This document shows, in pieces, positions 15,136 through 23,985 of a stretch of DNA of 24,237 bases. Each line of letters starts with the position of its first letter. The stretch's first letter is position 1. The stretch spans positions 1 to 24,237 of the forward strand of contig CAZMLU010000024.1 in assembly GCA_964567295.1 (NCBI GenBank), in the 5' to 3' direction. The position numbers and the translations under genes are program-made. Under the pieces are notes generated by a model. That model was not told where the DNA came from, did no database searches, and was given only the letters and a program-made list of their open reading frames with translations. The DNA is from SLJK01 sp964567295 (lineage in GTDB: Bacteria > Bacillota > Dethiobacteria > DTU022 > UBA8154).

Positions 15136-16992
15136 ATGCTTAATCTGAATAATAAAATAAAGCAGCTTATCCTGGCCCTCATGGATGTTGTGCTGGTGAG
15201 CAGCGCTCTTTATTTCGCCCTTGTCCTGCGTTTTGAAGGGCAGATACCGGCCGGTTTTTTGGCTAACCTGGAAGGGCTGCTCTTGCCCGTAGTTCTCATA
15301 AATCTCGTGGTCTTATTTTTTTTGGGGCTTTACCGGCGCCTGTGGCGCTATGCCAGTGTGGATGAGATCCTCCTGGTTATTTTAGCCGTTACCCTCACCT
15401 CGGCGGGGGCTTTACTCTACAGCTGGCAGCTGGAACTGATGCTTCCCCGCAGTGTGTACGTCATCTTCTGGTTTATGCTGCTTTTTTTCCTGGGTGCTTC
15501 CCGTTTTTCCCTGCGCCTGCTGTCTTCATACCTGAGGCGCAAGGGCGGACATAACGGTGACCGGCGTGCCCTCATCGTTGGTGCCGGGGATGCTGGGGCG
15601 CTGGTGGCCGAAGAGATCAAAAAGCACCAGGGCCTGCTGGGTATCAGGCCGGTAGGTTTTATCGACGACGATCCCAACAAGCGCGGACAGGTTATCCAGG
15701 GCATACCGGTCCTGGGAGGGCGGGAGAAGATCCCCCGGCTGGTGCAGGAAAAGAAAATAGCGGAGGTAGTGATAGCCATGCCCTCTACCCCCTATGCCCT
15801 GATGCGTGAAATTATCGGCATCTGCGAGGGGTTGGAAGTGAAGATCAAGACCGTGCCCGGCATTTTTGAAATTTTGGACGGGCACGTGGGGGTCACCCGC
15901 CTCAAAGAGGTGGAGATCGAGGATCTGCTGAAAAGGACGCAGGTAAAAGTGGAGATCAACGAAATAGCGGATTACCTGGCCGGCCGGGTGGTCCTGGTAA
16001 CCGGGGCCGGTGGTTCTATCGGCTCGGAGCTGTGCCGGCAGGTATCCCTGCTGGGGCCGCGACGTTTGATTATGCTGGACCACGACGAAAACGGGGTCTT
16101 TTATATACACCGCGAGATGGAAGTAAAATTTTCCCACGTGGACCTCTGTCCGCTGGTGCGGGATATTCAAAGCAGGGAGTCCCTGGAGAAAGTTTTCCGG
16201 GATTTCCGCCCCCACGTGGTTTTCCACGCGGCTGCCTACAAGCATGTTCCCCTGATGGAGCTCAACGTGGAGGAGGCGGTTAAGAACAATATCCGGGGAG
16301 GTAAGAACCTGGTGGATCTTTCCGCCCGATACGGGGTAGAGCGCTTTGTCCTGATCTCCACGGATAAGGCTGTTAACCCGGGGAGCGTCATGGGAGCTAC
16401 CAAGAGGGTTTCGGAGATCTACCTGCAGCAGGTTGCCCGCAGGAACGGGGAGTGTGTATTCTGCGCGGTGCGTTTCGGCAATGTGCTGGGGAGCCGCGGA
16501 AGTGTGGTCACCCTTTTCCGGGAGCAGATCGCCCGCGGCGGCCCGGTAACGGTAACCCATCCCGAGATGACCCGTTACTTTATGACCATACCGGAGGCGG
16601 TGCAGCTGGTGGTCCAGGCCGGTGCCCTGGGGCAAAGAGGCGAAATTTTTGTTTTGGACATGGGCGAGCCCATTAAGATTATGGAGCTGGCCCAGGATAT
16701 GATCCTGCTCTCCGGCCTGCAGCCGGGCAAGGACGTGGAGATTAAGGTAACCGGTATCAGGCCCGGGGAAAAGCTAAACGAAGAACTTTTCAACTACCGC
16801 GAAAACTTTGCCCTTACCAGGCATGAACGTATTTTTGTAGCTCCTGATACAGAATGTACACTGCAGGAAATCGAAAAGGAGCTGCAGCAGCTGGGCGGGA
16901 AGCTGCAAACAGACCTGGCGGAGCTCCTGGAATTGGATAAAATTCCGGGTGACGTGGCAAACTTGAAAAGGCGGAATCACCGGGGCACCTGA
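15136..16992 (+). CDS. Membrane UDP-HexNAc 4,6-dehydratase (PglF/CapD/WbpM type)
   Basis: 618 residues. I take the ATG at 15136 (AGGTGG 8 bases before) over the in-frame TTG at 15109. Four membrane helices (about residues 5-125) are followed by a first nucleotide-binding region (ALIVGAGDAGALVAEEI, about 140-260) and the catalytic short-chain dehydrogenase domain (about 280-585), with the NAD site GAGGSIGSE from Gly290. The catalytic group is Thr409-Asp410-Lys411 with Met419 and Lys423 (DKAVNPGSVMGATKR), the arrangement of membrane-bound PglF/CapD enzymes, where Met replaces the usual Tyr. It turns UDP-GlcNAc into the 4-keto-6-deoxy sugar, the first step to bacillosamine-, QuiNAc- or FucNAc-type sugars. 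No partner aminotransferase lies in the window, so the final sugar is unknown. Confidence 0.92.
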   Translation: MLNLNNKIKQLILALMDVVLVSSALYFALVLRFEGQIPAGFLANLEGLLLPVVLINLVVLFFLGLYRRLWRYASVDEILLVILAVTLTSAGALLYSWQLELMLPRSVYVIFWFMLLFFLGASRFSLRLLSSYLRRKGGHNGDRRALIVGAGDAGALVAEEIKKHQGLLGIRPVGFIDDDPNKRGQVIQGIPVLGGREKIPRLVQEKKIAEVVIAMPSTPYALMREIIGICEGLEVKIKTVPGIFEILDGHVGVTRLKEVEIEDLLKRTQVKVEINEIADYLAGRVVLVTGAGGSIGSELCRQVSLLGPRRLIMLDHDENGVFYIHREMEVKFSHVDLCPLVRDIQSRESLEKVFRDFRPHVVFHAAAYKHVPLMELNVEEAVKNNIRGGKNLVDLSARYGVERFVLISTDKAVNPGSVMGATKRVSEIYLQQVARRNGECVFCAVRFGNVLGSRGSVVTLFREQIARGGPVTVTHPEMTRYFMTIPEAVQLVVQAGALGQRGEIFVLDMGEPIKIMELAQDMILLSGLQPGKDVEIKVTGIRPGEKLNEELFNYRENFALTRHERIFVAPDTECTLQEIEKELQQLGGKLQTDLAELLELDKIPGDVANLKRRNHRGT

Positions 16993-17003
16993 GCATTTCC
17001 CTA

Positions 17004-17032
17004 TTGACAGGTGCATTTCCCCGTAATAATAT
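17004..17032 (+). promoter_or_regulatory. Promoter for the Wzz-like gene pair
   Basis: TTGACA (17004-17009), a 17-base spacer and TAATAT (17027-17032) make a good sigma-A promoter just after the dehydratase stop. CATAAGTTATG (17061-17071), a perfect small palindrome, lies between it and the gene; its 12-base context TATACATAAGTT also occurs at 21349-21360. Confidence 0.6.
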
Positions 17033-17096
17033 GTTTTAAGCTGCCGTTTATAAATTTATACATAAGTTATGTCTGCTCTGTGTCAAAGGAACTTTT

Positions 17097-18557
17097 TTGA
17101 TTTTTCGTGAGGAAGGTGTGGGAGAGGTATTGCTGCAAAGAATTTTTAAGCTGCTTATAAGAGAGAAAAAAATGATCCTGGCCGCGGTTGTGGCATTTGT
17201 CGTGCTGGGCTCTGTTTTCTATTTAACGGGAGAAAAACAGGGGCATACCACTGTCGACCTTCTCCTCCGTTTTGAAAACGTCAATAGGGGGCAGTATCCC
17301 GATGGCTCGCCCTTTGATAAGGAGAACATCATCGGTTCTTCTGTTGTGGAAGAAGTAGTGGAGACCCTGGAACTGGAGCAGGAAGGCCTGGATGCGGCTG
17401 TTCTGCGCCGTCACCTGGACGTGGTGGGCGTCATGAGCTCGGCAGAGATCCGGGAAGCGCAGCGGCTCCAGGACGAAGGCCGTGATCCGGGCAGCGTCTT
17501 CCCTTCCGAATACCGTATCAGCCTGCTGGAGGGAGACCGCCTGGGCCTGGAAGAAGAGCTGCAAAAGGAGATTCTTACCGCTGTGGTGGAATCTTATACA
17601 CAGCGTTTCCGCCGGGTGTATGCGGGCCTGGAATCCCCTTTGCCCTCCCGCTACCTCTCCGGCGATATTCTTCAGGATTATGATTACCCTTTTATTCCCG
17701 ATCTTTTGGAGAGCCAGGTTGAGCAGCTCCGGGAATATGTGGAAGAGATGCAGGAGAGCAATGAGACGTTCCGTTCCCGGGAACTGGGCTACAGTTTCAG
17801 TGATGTGCAAAGAGGCCTGGAGTCTCTGCAAGAAAACCAGGTAGCCGCCATACGCGCGGTAATCCGGGCCAACCGGCTCACTACTGATCCCGAGAGCACC
17901 CTGCGCAGGTACGCGAAAATGATAGAGGAGCAGGAACAAGCTCTTGCAAGGAAAGAGCAGGAGGCCCTTTTTGCCAGGGATCTGCTCCGGGACCTGGAAG
18001 ATAGTGCCCCCCCGGGGGCAGAGCTGGCGGAGGATATGACCGATATCGTGGAGGTCCTCCTGGAACATGAATACCTTACCACCCTCCTGGAACAGTCCCT
18101 GGAAGCCGGTCTGGAGGCAGAGGAGTTACAAGTGGAGCTGCAGCATTATCGCGGGGAGCTGGAGCTGCTGCTGGGTGCCGGAGAAGTTGAGGCCGAAAAC
18201 ATAGAAGAAGCTGCACCGGCAGAGGCACTGGAAGCAGCTGCGGCGCAGCTTTCTGAACCCTCGCCGGAGCAAATGGAGCGGGCTGACAGGAAGATAGAGG
18301 CCGCCGTTGCCAGGATAGGGGATTACCTGGAAATAATTGAGACCATGCGCGGGGAATTGTCGGCCGATGAAACGGAACGGGGCATTCTCATCTTGCGAGA
18401 GCCCTACCGGGAAACCGTGGGCTGGAGCCCGGCCCGCCTGGCCTTGGCCTGGGTGTTTCTCGGGCTGCTGGCAGGCAGTGGAGGGGCTTATCTCAAGGAC
18501 CTCCGCAGAAATCAACAAAAAGCTAAATCAAAGGCCTCCCCCGGGAGCGGCCGTTAA
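17097..18557 (+). CDS. Wzz-like polysaccharide chain-length/co-polymerase protein 1
   Basis: 486 residues from a TTG at 17097, 6 bases after AAAGGA. An N-terminal membrane helix (about residues 27-45) and a C-terminal one (about 446-465) enclose a large extracellular, mostly coiled-coil region, the topology of Wzz/FepE/Etk chain-length proteins. The C-terminal tail is short and basic with no tyrosine-kinase domain. A middle motif, YDYPFIPDLLESQVEQL followed by ETFRSRELGYSFSDVQRGLE, recurs in the next gene, so the two are paralogues. Such proteins set the length of exported polysaccharides together with a Wzy polymerase, and one is encoded two genes upstream. The family is assigned from topology and pattern, so confidence is good but not full. 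Confidence 0.78.
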   Translation: MIFREEGVGEVLLQRIFKLLIREKKMILAAVVAFVVLGSVFYLTGEKQGHTTVDLLLRFENVNRGQYPDGSPFDKENIIGSSVVEEVVETLELEQEGLDAAVLRRHLDVVGVMSSAEIREAQRLQDEGRDPGSVFPSEYRISLLEGDRLGLEEELQKEILTAVVESYTQRFRRVYAGLESPLPSRYLSGDILQDYDYPFIPDLLESQVEQLREYVEEMQESNETFRSRELGYSFSDVQRGLESLQENQVAAIRAVIRANRLTTDPESTLRRYAKMIEEQEQALARKEQEALFARDLLRDLEDSAPPGAELAEDMTDIVEVLLEHEYLTTLLEQSLEAGLEAEELQVELQHYRGELELLLGAGEVEAENIEEAAPAEALEAAAAQLSEPSPEQMERADRKIEAAVARIGDYLEIIETMRGELSADETERGILILREPYRETVGWSPARLALAWVFLGLLAGSGGAYLKDLRRNQQKAKSKASPGSGR

Positions 18558-18578
18558 AAGTGGAGGATTGGCGCGGAT

Positions 18579-20218
18579 ATGGAAGATAGAGAAAGGGAAA
18601 AATCAGCAGCTGTGGAGCAGCAGCAAACTGTTCCAGCGGATATGGAAGAGATCTCCCTGCGGGAAATCCTGGAGGTAATCCTGGAGCGCAAGTTCTTTAT
18701 TATCCTGCTGGTGATCTTATGTGTAGCTGCCTCTTTTGTTTTTACCCGTTTTTTCCAGGTCTCCTCTTATGCAACTGCTACCGTGGCCATGCGCTTTCCG
18801 CAGGTGGAAGACGGCCTGTACCCCAGCGAGCGTCCCTTTTCCCCCTCGGATATCATCTCTACCAACATCTTGAGCCGCGTCATAGAAGAGCTGGGGTTGA
18901 GAGATGCGGGGCTTAACAGCAGCGAGCTGCGTGAAATTGTAGCAGTGGAAACCCTGTATGCTCCCGATGAAGAAGGGGAGCTGACCGTGCCCCGCTATGA
19001 GTATCGCTTGCGGGTGGGGGAGGATGAGCAGCTCTCTCCCCGGGAGCAGAGGCGCATTGTCTCTTCCATCGTAGGAAATTACCGGGATGCCAACTGGGAA
19101 GAATTTATAGAGACACCGGTTTTTCCCCGGTTTGTGCTGGAGCAGGAGGAACTCCTGGAGATGGATTATCCTTTTATTGTGGCCGGCCTGCGCGCTTACA
19201 AGGACATGCTGGCTGAAGCGGCCCTGGAGATGTCCGAGATGACGGATGATTTTCGCTCTTCCAGGTATGGCTTAACCTTTAAAGATATTTCCCAGAGGCT
19301 GGAAACGTTAGAAAAGGCCGAATTTCAGGATATTGATTCTTTGATTACCCATTACCAACTGGTGCGTGACCGCGAAATGGCTCTTATGCGTTACCGGGAG
19401 ATGATCCGGGAGCTGGAACAGGAAGAAAGGATGCTGGAAGGACAGGCCGGCTATGCCCGGGAGCTTCTGGTAGAGGAAACTCGGGGGCTGCGCCGGGGCG
19501 TACTGCCGGCAGGTTTTCCCCTGACTCTCGAAAAAGAAGCAGTACTCCTTGAGGTCTTGGTTCGCCTGGGATTAACAAAAGAGCCTCCGACTCTCGAAAA
19601 CGAGGAAGAATTGCTCCTGGAGGAGGAAGATCTAGATCTTTTTAAAATCCTTTTCGAGGACAATTTTTTCCGCCATCTTTTNNNNNNNNNNNNNNNNNNN
19701 NNNNNNNNNNNNNNNNNNNNNNNNNNNNNNNNNNNNNNNNNNNNNNNNNNNNNNNNNNNNNNNNNNNNNNNNNNNNNNNNNAAGATCTAGATCTTTTTAA
19801 AATCCTTTTCGAGGACAATTTTTTCCGCCATCTTTTGGATGTTTCTGTAGAGACGGGGGTTTCTGCCATTGACAAGAAAACCCGCAAGGAATACCTGCAG
19901 AGGGAGATGCAGCGCTTGGAGGAGGCCCCCCTGGGCGAGGATAGGGAGGAACTGCTAGCCCGCGCAGACCTCATGCTGGAGGATTATGTAGTTAATCTGG
20001 ACAGAATTTCGGGAGAGCTTAATCATATGATGCTGGAATTCTACCAGGACCGCCCGAAAGAGATGATTGCCTATGTAGTTCCGCCGCACCGCGTAACCGA
20101 AAGCGGCAATTTGATGCTCAACACAGCGGTGGCGGGGGTTCTGGGCCTGATGCTGGGAATCTTCGGCGCCTTCTTCCAGCATTACTGGAAAGCTACCTCG
20201 AAGAAAAAAGAGGATTAA
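18579..20218 (+). CDS. Wzz-like chain-length protein 2, split by a false assembly gap
   Basis: Starts with an ATG 21 bases after the first Wzz-like gene; GGAGG is 12 bases upstream. The visible frame runs into 100 Ns (19682-19781). The 55 bases before the Ns equal the 55 bases after them, so the two sides are overlapping contig ends. Merging them removes 155 bases and gives one continuous frame of about 494 residues (FRHLLDVSVETG across the join), almost the size of its neighbour. It has an N-terminal helix (about 43-60), the shared motif MDYPFIVAGLRAYKDML then DFRSSRYGLTFKDISQRLE, a long coiled coil, and a C-terminal helix (NLMLNTAVAGVLGLMLGIFG) with a short basic end. It probably forms a hetero-complex with its paralogue. 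Confidence 0.78.
19627..19681 (+). repeat. Left copy of 55-bp contig-end overlap
   Basis: These 55 bases, starting AAGATCTAGATC and ending GCCATCTTTT, are identical to 19782-19836 on the other side of the Ns. They are best seen as the same genomic sequence written twice. Confidence 0.9.
19682..19781. other. Scaffold gap of exactly 100 Ns, probably artificial
   Basis: The 100-N block is the placeholder length used for gaps of unknown size. Its flanks are identical for 55 bases and the gene is in frame when they are merged, so no sequence is likely to be missing. Confidence 0.9.
19782..19836 (+). repeat. Right copy of 55-bp contig-end overlap
   Basis: Exact copy of 19627-19681. A length of 55 equals a common final k-mer size in short-read assemblers, which fits unmerged contig ends rather than a biological repeat. 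Confidence 0.9.
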
Positions 20219-20297
20219 CTGCGGAGGCTCATTTATATTTATTGGTTAACACGTGGAATGGTGACAGGAACAGTTCGTTGCAAACGAGGTGAAGCAA

Positions 20298-21302
20298 TTG
20301 GCAGTGCTGGTTACCGGAGCGGCGGGTTTTATCGGATTTCATCTAAGTAAACGGCTCTTGGACGACGGTTATGAGGTGGTGGGTTTGGATAACCTCAATG
20401 ACTACTATGAGGTTGGCTTGAAAAAGGCCAGGTTGGAGATCTTGAAACCCCGTGAGGGTTTTTCTTTTATAGAGGCTTCCCTGGAAGAGAGGGGGGCAGT
20501 GGAAAAGATCGCTGCCGAACACCGTTTCAAGCAAGTGATACACCTGGCCGCCCAGGCCGGGGTGCGCTACAGCATTGAAAACCCCCATGCCTATATCGAT
20601 TCCAACGTGGTGGGTTTCCTGAATATCCTGGAGGCCTGCCGCCATTTTGAGGTGGGGCACCTGCTTTTCGCCTCCTCCAGCTCCGTCTACGGCGCCAACA
20701 AGGCCATGCCCTTTTCCGTGCATCACAACGTGGACCATCCCGTTAGCCTCTATGCTGCCACCAAGAAGGCGGGAGAGCTGATGGCCCATACCTACAGCAG
20801 CCTTTACAATTTGCCCGTAACAGGTCTGCGCTTTTTTACCGTCTACGGTCCCTGGGGGCGTCCCGATATGGCCTACTATTCCTTTACCCGTGCCATCCTG
20901 GAGGGCAGCCCCATCCAGGTCTTCAACTACGGCAAAATGAAGCGGGACTTTACCTATATCGATGATATTGTGGAGGGGATGGTGCGCTTGGTGGATAAGA
21001 TTCCCCAACCCGATCCCAAGTGGGACGGAAAAAGTCCCGATCCGGGGAGAAGCTATGCCCCCTACCGTATTTATAATATCGGGAATAACAAGCCGGTGGA
21101 GCTGCTCTACTTTATCGAGGTGCTGGAAAAAGCCCTGGGCAAAGAGGCGCAGAAAGAGCTGTTACCAATGCAGCCAGGAGATGTAGTGGAGACCTATGCC
21201 GACATAGACGACCTGGCCCGGGAAGTAGACTTCCGACCCGCAACGAGCATAGAAGAAGGAATTGGCAGGTTCGTGCAGTGGTACAGGGATTACTACGGCT
21301 AA
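20298..21302 (+). CDS. UDP-glucuronate 4-epimerase-like (NAD-dependent epimerase)
   Basis: I take TTG 20298, with GAGGTGA 5 bases before it, over the GTG at 20289 that is part of that ribosome site. This gives 334 residues beginning MAVLVTGAAGFIGFHLSKRL, the usual length and opening. It is an extended short-chain dehydrogenase: NAD site GAAGFIG, catalytic SSS and YAATKKAGE (Tyr-x3-Lys), then RFFTVYGPWGRPDMA, RDFTYIDD and GDVVETYADIDDL. The NLNDYYEVGLKKARL and GPWGRPDMA stretches are typical of the CapI/LspL UDP-glucuronate 4-epimerases, which make UDP-galacturonate. It follows the Wzz pair and probably supplies acidic sugar for the polymer. A small inverted repeat (TCGTT-GCA-AACGA, 20275-20287) reaches into the ribosome site. 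The exact substrate is less sure than the family. Confidence 0.88.
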   Translation: MAVLVTGAAGFIGFHLSKRLLDDGYEVVGLDNLNDYYEVGLKKARLEILKPREGFSFIEASLEERGAVEKIAAEHRFKQVIHLAAQAGVRYSIENPHAYIDSNVVGFLNILEACRHFEVGHLLFASSSSVYGANKAMPFSVHHNVDHPVSLYAATKKAGELMAHTYSSLYNLPVTGLRFFTVYGPWGRPDMAYYSFTRAILEGSPIQVFNYGKMKRDFTYIDDIVEGMVRLVDKIPQPDPKWDGKSPDPGRSYAPYRIYNIGNNKPVELLYFIEVLEKALGKEAQKELLPMQPGDVVETYADIDDLAREVDFRPATSIEEGIGRFVQWYRDYYG

Positions 21303-21311
21303 TGTTGTCGA

Positions 21312-21474
21312 GGGGACGGGGTACCTGTCAACTTTTGTAGTTAACAGCTATACATAAGTTTACTTATGCAGTATAAAAGCTTACAGGGTTACTTATGCAA
21401 AAAAGTTGACAGGTACCCCGTCCCCCCGCGCTTAGGTTTACGTAAGCAAAAAAGTTGACAGGTACCCCGTCCCC
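21312..21474. repeat. Triple 25-bp extragenic repeat between convergent genes
   Basis: A 25-bp unit, AAAAGTTGACAGGTACCCCG plus TCCCC, occurs at 21401-21425 and 21450-21474 in the same direction and as its exact reverse complement at 21312-21336. The two direct copies extend to 35 bp with two mismatches (ACTTATGC or ACGTAAGC in front). Between them lies the perfect palindrome CATAAGT-TT-ACTTATG (21353-21368). Copies 1 and 2 can fold into a 25-bp stem. The position between converging genes suits a two-way transcription stop. It resembles the dispersed REP-like elements common in clostridial genomes. Confidence 0.8.
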
Positions 21475-21489
21475 GTGTCAACCCCTGTG

Positions 21490-22221
21490 TTAGGTAGGGA
21501 GTTGGGAGGCGGCTTTCCGGTCCAGGACCAGGATGACGTCGCTGTGGAGCTGTAGGAAGGAAGCGGGCAGGTTGGTGGTGATATCTCCGCTTAGCGCTTC
21601 CCGGATGGCCGGGGCTTTGTTTGTGCCGCTGGCCAGGAGCATGATTCTCCGTGCTCCCAGGATGGAACCCATTCCCATGGTGATTGCTTGGCGGGGAACA
21701 TGATCCTTGCTCTCGAAGAAGCGGCTGTTGGCTTCCACGGTTTCTTCTGTGAGCTCCACGATGTGAGTCCCTGTTTTTAAAGACGGCCCGGGCTCGTTAA
21801 AACCGATATGGCCGTTTACCCCGATACCCAGGAACTGCAGGTCGATGCCGCCGGCCGCTGCAATTTTTTGGTCGTATTCGCGGCAGTGCTCCGTTGTGCT
21901 TTCTTTTTGCCCGGGCGGGATGTGGATATTGTGCGGCGCTACCGGGACGTGGTTAAAGAAGTGCTGATGCATGTAATAGTGGTAGCTCTGGTGGTGATCG
22001 GGAGAAAGCCCCAGGTATTCATCCAGGTTAAAGGTCACCACATCGCTAAAATCAACTTTTCCTTCCTTTTGCAGCTGCACCAGTTCACTGTACATTCCTT
22101 CAGGGGTGGAGCCCGTGGGCAGCCCCAGGACGGAGTTATTTTTTAGGATCACCTGGCTGGCTACGATGCTGGCAGCTTTGGCGCTTAACTGCGGATAGTT
22201 TTCTACGATAAGTATCCTCAT
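21490..22221 (-). CDS. nagB: Glucosamine-6-phosphate deaminase NagB
   Basis: 243 residues, the length of Bacillus-type NagB. The ATG at 22221 follows GGGGAGGTAATTT. It converts glucosamine-6-phosphate to fructose-6-phosphate and ammonia in the cytoplasm. Visible signatures are LGLPTGSTPEGMY (phosphate loop), FNLDEYLGL with Asp67, and GIGVNGHIGFNEPG with Asn136, His138 and Glu143, the active-site set of the Bacillus subtilis type (Asn where E. coli has Asp). It lacks the C-terminal allosteric extension of the E. coli enzyme. It is the second gene after glmM, 20 bases apart, so one transcript is likely. It could serve salvage, or, run backwards at high ammonia, synthesis. Confidence 0.95.
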   Translation of the reverse strand: MRILIVENYPQLSAKAASIVASQVILKNNSVLGLPTGSTPEGMYSELVQLQKEGKVDFSDVVTFNLDEYLGLSPDHHQSYHYYMHQHFFNHVPVAPHNIHIPPGQKESTTEHCREYDQKIAAAGGIDLQFLGIGVNGHIGFNEPGPSLKTGTHIVELTEETVEANSRFFESKDHVPRQAITMGMGSILGARRIMLLASGTNKAPAIREALSGDITTNLPASFLQLHSDVILVLDRKAASQLPT

Positions 22222-22241
22222 AAATTACCTCCCCTGTTTTG

Positions 22242-23582
22242 TTATGCACTCAGCTCTCTGCTCAGGATTGACGCCAGTTCCGCGGCCATTTCCTGCAACC
22301 GGGCCTGATCCTTATCGCCTTCGACCATGACGCGCATAAGTGGTTCTGTGCCGGAAGGACGCACCAGGATTCGTCCCGTGGGACCTATCTGGTCATGGAC
22401 TTTCTGCAGCCCCTCCTTAAATGCAGGAAGCTCTTCCCATCCCTCTTTGCGGCCGACCCGGCAGTTTACTGTAACCTGGGGAAGGCGAGTCATGAGGGAG
22501 CGGTAGGAGGAGAGAGGCCTTCCTTCTTCCTGCAGGATCTGGGTCAGCTTTAAGGCGCTCAGCAGGCCGTCGCCTGTAGGAGCATGGTCGGTGAAGATAA
22601 TATGCCCCGACTGTTCTCCCCCCAGGTTGTAGCCCCCTTCAAGCATTGCTTCCAGCACGTAGCGGTCGCCTACTTTGGTACGAATAACCTCCATGCCGTT
22701 TTCCTCGGCTGCTAGAACCAGCCCTCCGTTGCTCATCACGGTGGTGACCAGGGTGTTTTTCTGTAAACTGTTCTTTTTCTGTAAGGAAAGGGCAAAGAGC
22801 AGCATTAACAGATCGCCATCTACGATCTCCCCCTTTTCATCCACAGCGATTAGCCGGTCTGCGTCGCCATCGAAAGCAAGGCCTACGTCTGCCCTTTTTT
22901 CATGTACGGTTTTCTGCAGGGCGGTGGGGTCGGTGGAGCCGCACTGGACGTTGATGTTGATCCCGTTGGGCTGGTCATTGAGCACTGTTACCCGGGCTCC
23001 CAGGCTTTTGAAGGCCTCAGGGGCCAGCTTATAGACCGCCCCGTGGCCGCAGTCCATGGCTATATGCACTCCTTTGAGATCCGGTCCTATAGTTCGCAGG
23101 TAGTCCGTATACATGGAAACAGCTTCCCTGTCGTCTATGTTTCTGCCAATGCCGCCACCTTGGGGCCGGGGCAGGGAGTATTCCCCAAAATAGTATTCTT
23201 CCAGTTCGGCTTCCGTGCTGTCGTTGAGTTTATGCCCGGCGGGGGCAAATATTTTCAGCCCGTTATCTTCGATGGGATTATGAGAAGCGGAGATCATGAT
23301 CCCGGCCGAGGCGTTCAATTCACGGGTCAGGAAAGCGAGCGCCGGTGTAGAAAGAATGCCGAGAGAGCGAACATCTACCCCTGCGGAGCAGATGCCGGCC
23401 ATCAGTGCACCTTCCAGCATATCGCCTGATTTTCTGGTATCTTTACCGATCACGATGAAGGGTTCTCCTTCGTTTTTCTGGGTCAGGTAGGCGGAAAGAC
23501 GGCCGATTCGAAAGGCCATCTCCGGGGTCAGTTCCTGGTTGGCGACTCCCCGGACTCCGTCTGTTCCAAACAATTTTCCCAT
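22242..23582 (-). CDS. glmM: Phosphoglucosamine mutase GlmM
   Basis: 446 residues starting MGKLFGTDGVRGVAN, the standard GlmM N-terminus. The ATG at 23582 lies 8 bases after GAGGAGG, and the longer frame from 23615 adds 11 residues that are probably untranslated. It turns glucosamine-6-phosphate into glucosamine-1-phosphate for UDP-GlcNAc, peptidoglycan and surface sugars. Motifs: active serine in ISASHNP (Ser100), the metal loop AFDGDADRL (about residue 240), the sugar loop GGEQSGH, and the phosphate loop RPSGTEPLMRVMVE near the end. It shares an operon with nagB rather than with glmS as in many Firmicutes. Confidence 0.97.
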   Translation of the reverse strand: MGKLFGTDGVRGVANQELTPEMAFRIGRLSAYLTQKNEGEPFIVIGKDTRKSGDMLEGALMAGICSAGVDVRSLGILSTPALAFLTRELNASAGIMISASHNPIEDNGLKIFAPAGHKLNDSTEAELEEYYFGEYSLPRPQGGGIGRNIDDREAVSMYTDYLRTIGPDLKGVHIAMDCGHGAVYKLAPEAFKSLGARVTVLNDQPNGININVQCGSTDPTALQKTVHEKRADVGLAFDGDADRLIAVDEKGEIVDGDLLMLLFALSLQKKNSLQKNTLVTTVMSNGGLVLAAEENGMEVIRTKVGDRYVLEAMLEGGYNLGGEQSGHIIFTDHAPTGDGLLSALKLTQILQEEGRPLSSYRSLMTRLPQVTVNCRVGRKEGWEELPAFKEGLQKVHDQIGPTGRILVRPSGTEPLMRVMVEGDKDQARLQEMAAELASILSRELSA

Positions 23583-23885
23583 AAGTTGTTCCTCCTCTAA
23601 TTGCTTGTGCTGCACATCAAGCTTCTCTTGTTAAGAGTTTGTTAACATTGCCTAAAAAATACTCCATTTTGATTAACATTTTATTCCAGCATCCTCTTGA
23701 AACATACTAATAATTCAACATTGCTTTCCATAATTCCTGCAAATTATTGCCTTCAATTTTCACGGGACAGGGATGGGATAAAGATAGGAAAAAGAGCAGA
23801 AGGTTCTTAACCCGCAGAAGTATTTGCTTAAAAATTGACTCAATTCTGTGTAATTTTATTGATCTCTATCGTTGGGGATGGTAAG

Positions 23886-23945
23886 ATGAAAAGAAAAGTG
23901 AAAATATATACAAACTACATTATTGGAGGGGTAGTGGACCTGTAA
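23886..23945 (+). CDS. Possible 19-residue leader peptide
   Basis: An ATG after GGGGATGG encodes a basic, then hydrophobic, 19-residue peptide (MKRKVKIYTNYIIGGVVDL). No homology is recognised. It lies upstream of the acylase gene in the same direction. Such a short frame can occur by chance. Confidence 0.2.
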   Translation: MKRKVKIYTNYIIGGVVDL

Positions 23946-23985
23946 TGGGCTAGTCCATCAAAGAGTATGGGAGGTGGGGTTCTGG

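Noticed and set aside
15526..16635. 369-codon minus-strand frame inside the dehydratase gene
   Set aside because: Antisense of a conserved enzyme with all motifs in place; its translation resembles no protein family.
19627..19836. Biological tandem or transposon-end repeat around the gap
   Set aside because: Exact 55-bp identity placed exactly at the N boundaries and frame preserved on merging fit an assembly overlap better.
21312..21474. Possible CRISPR array
   Set aside because: Only three copies, one inverted and with unequal spacing (64 and 24 bases between units); no cas genes nearby.
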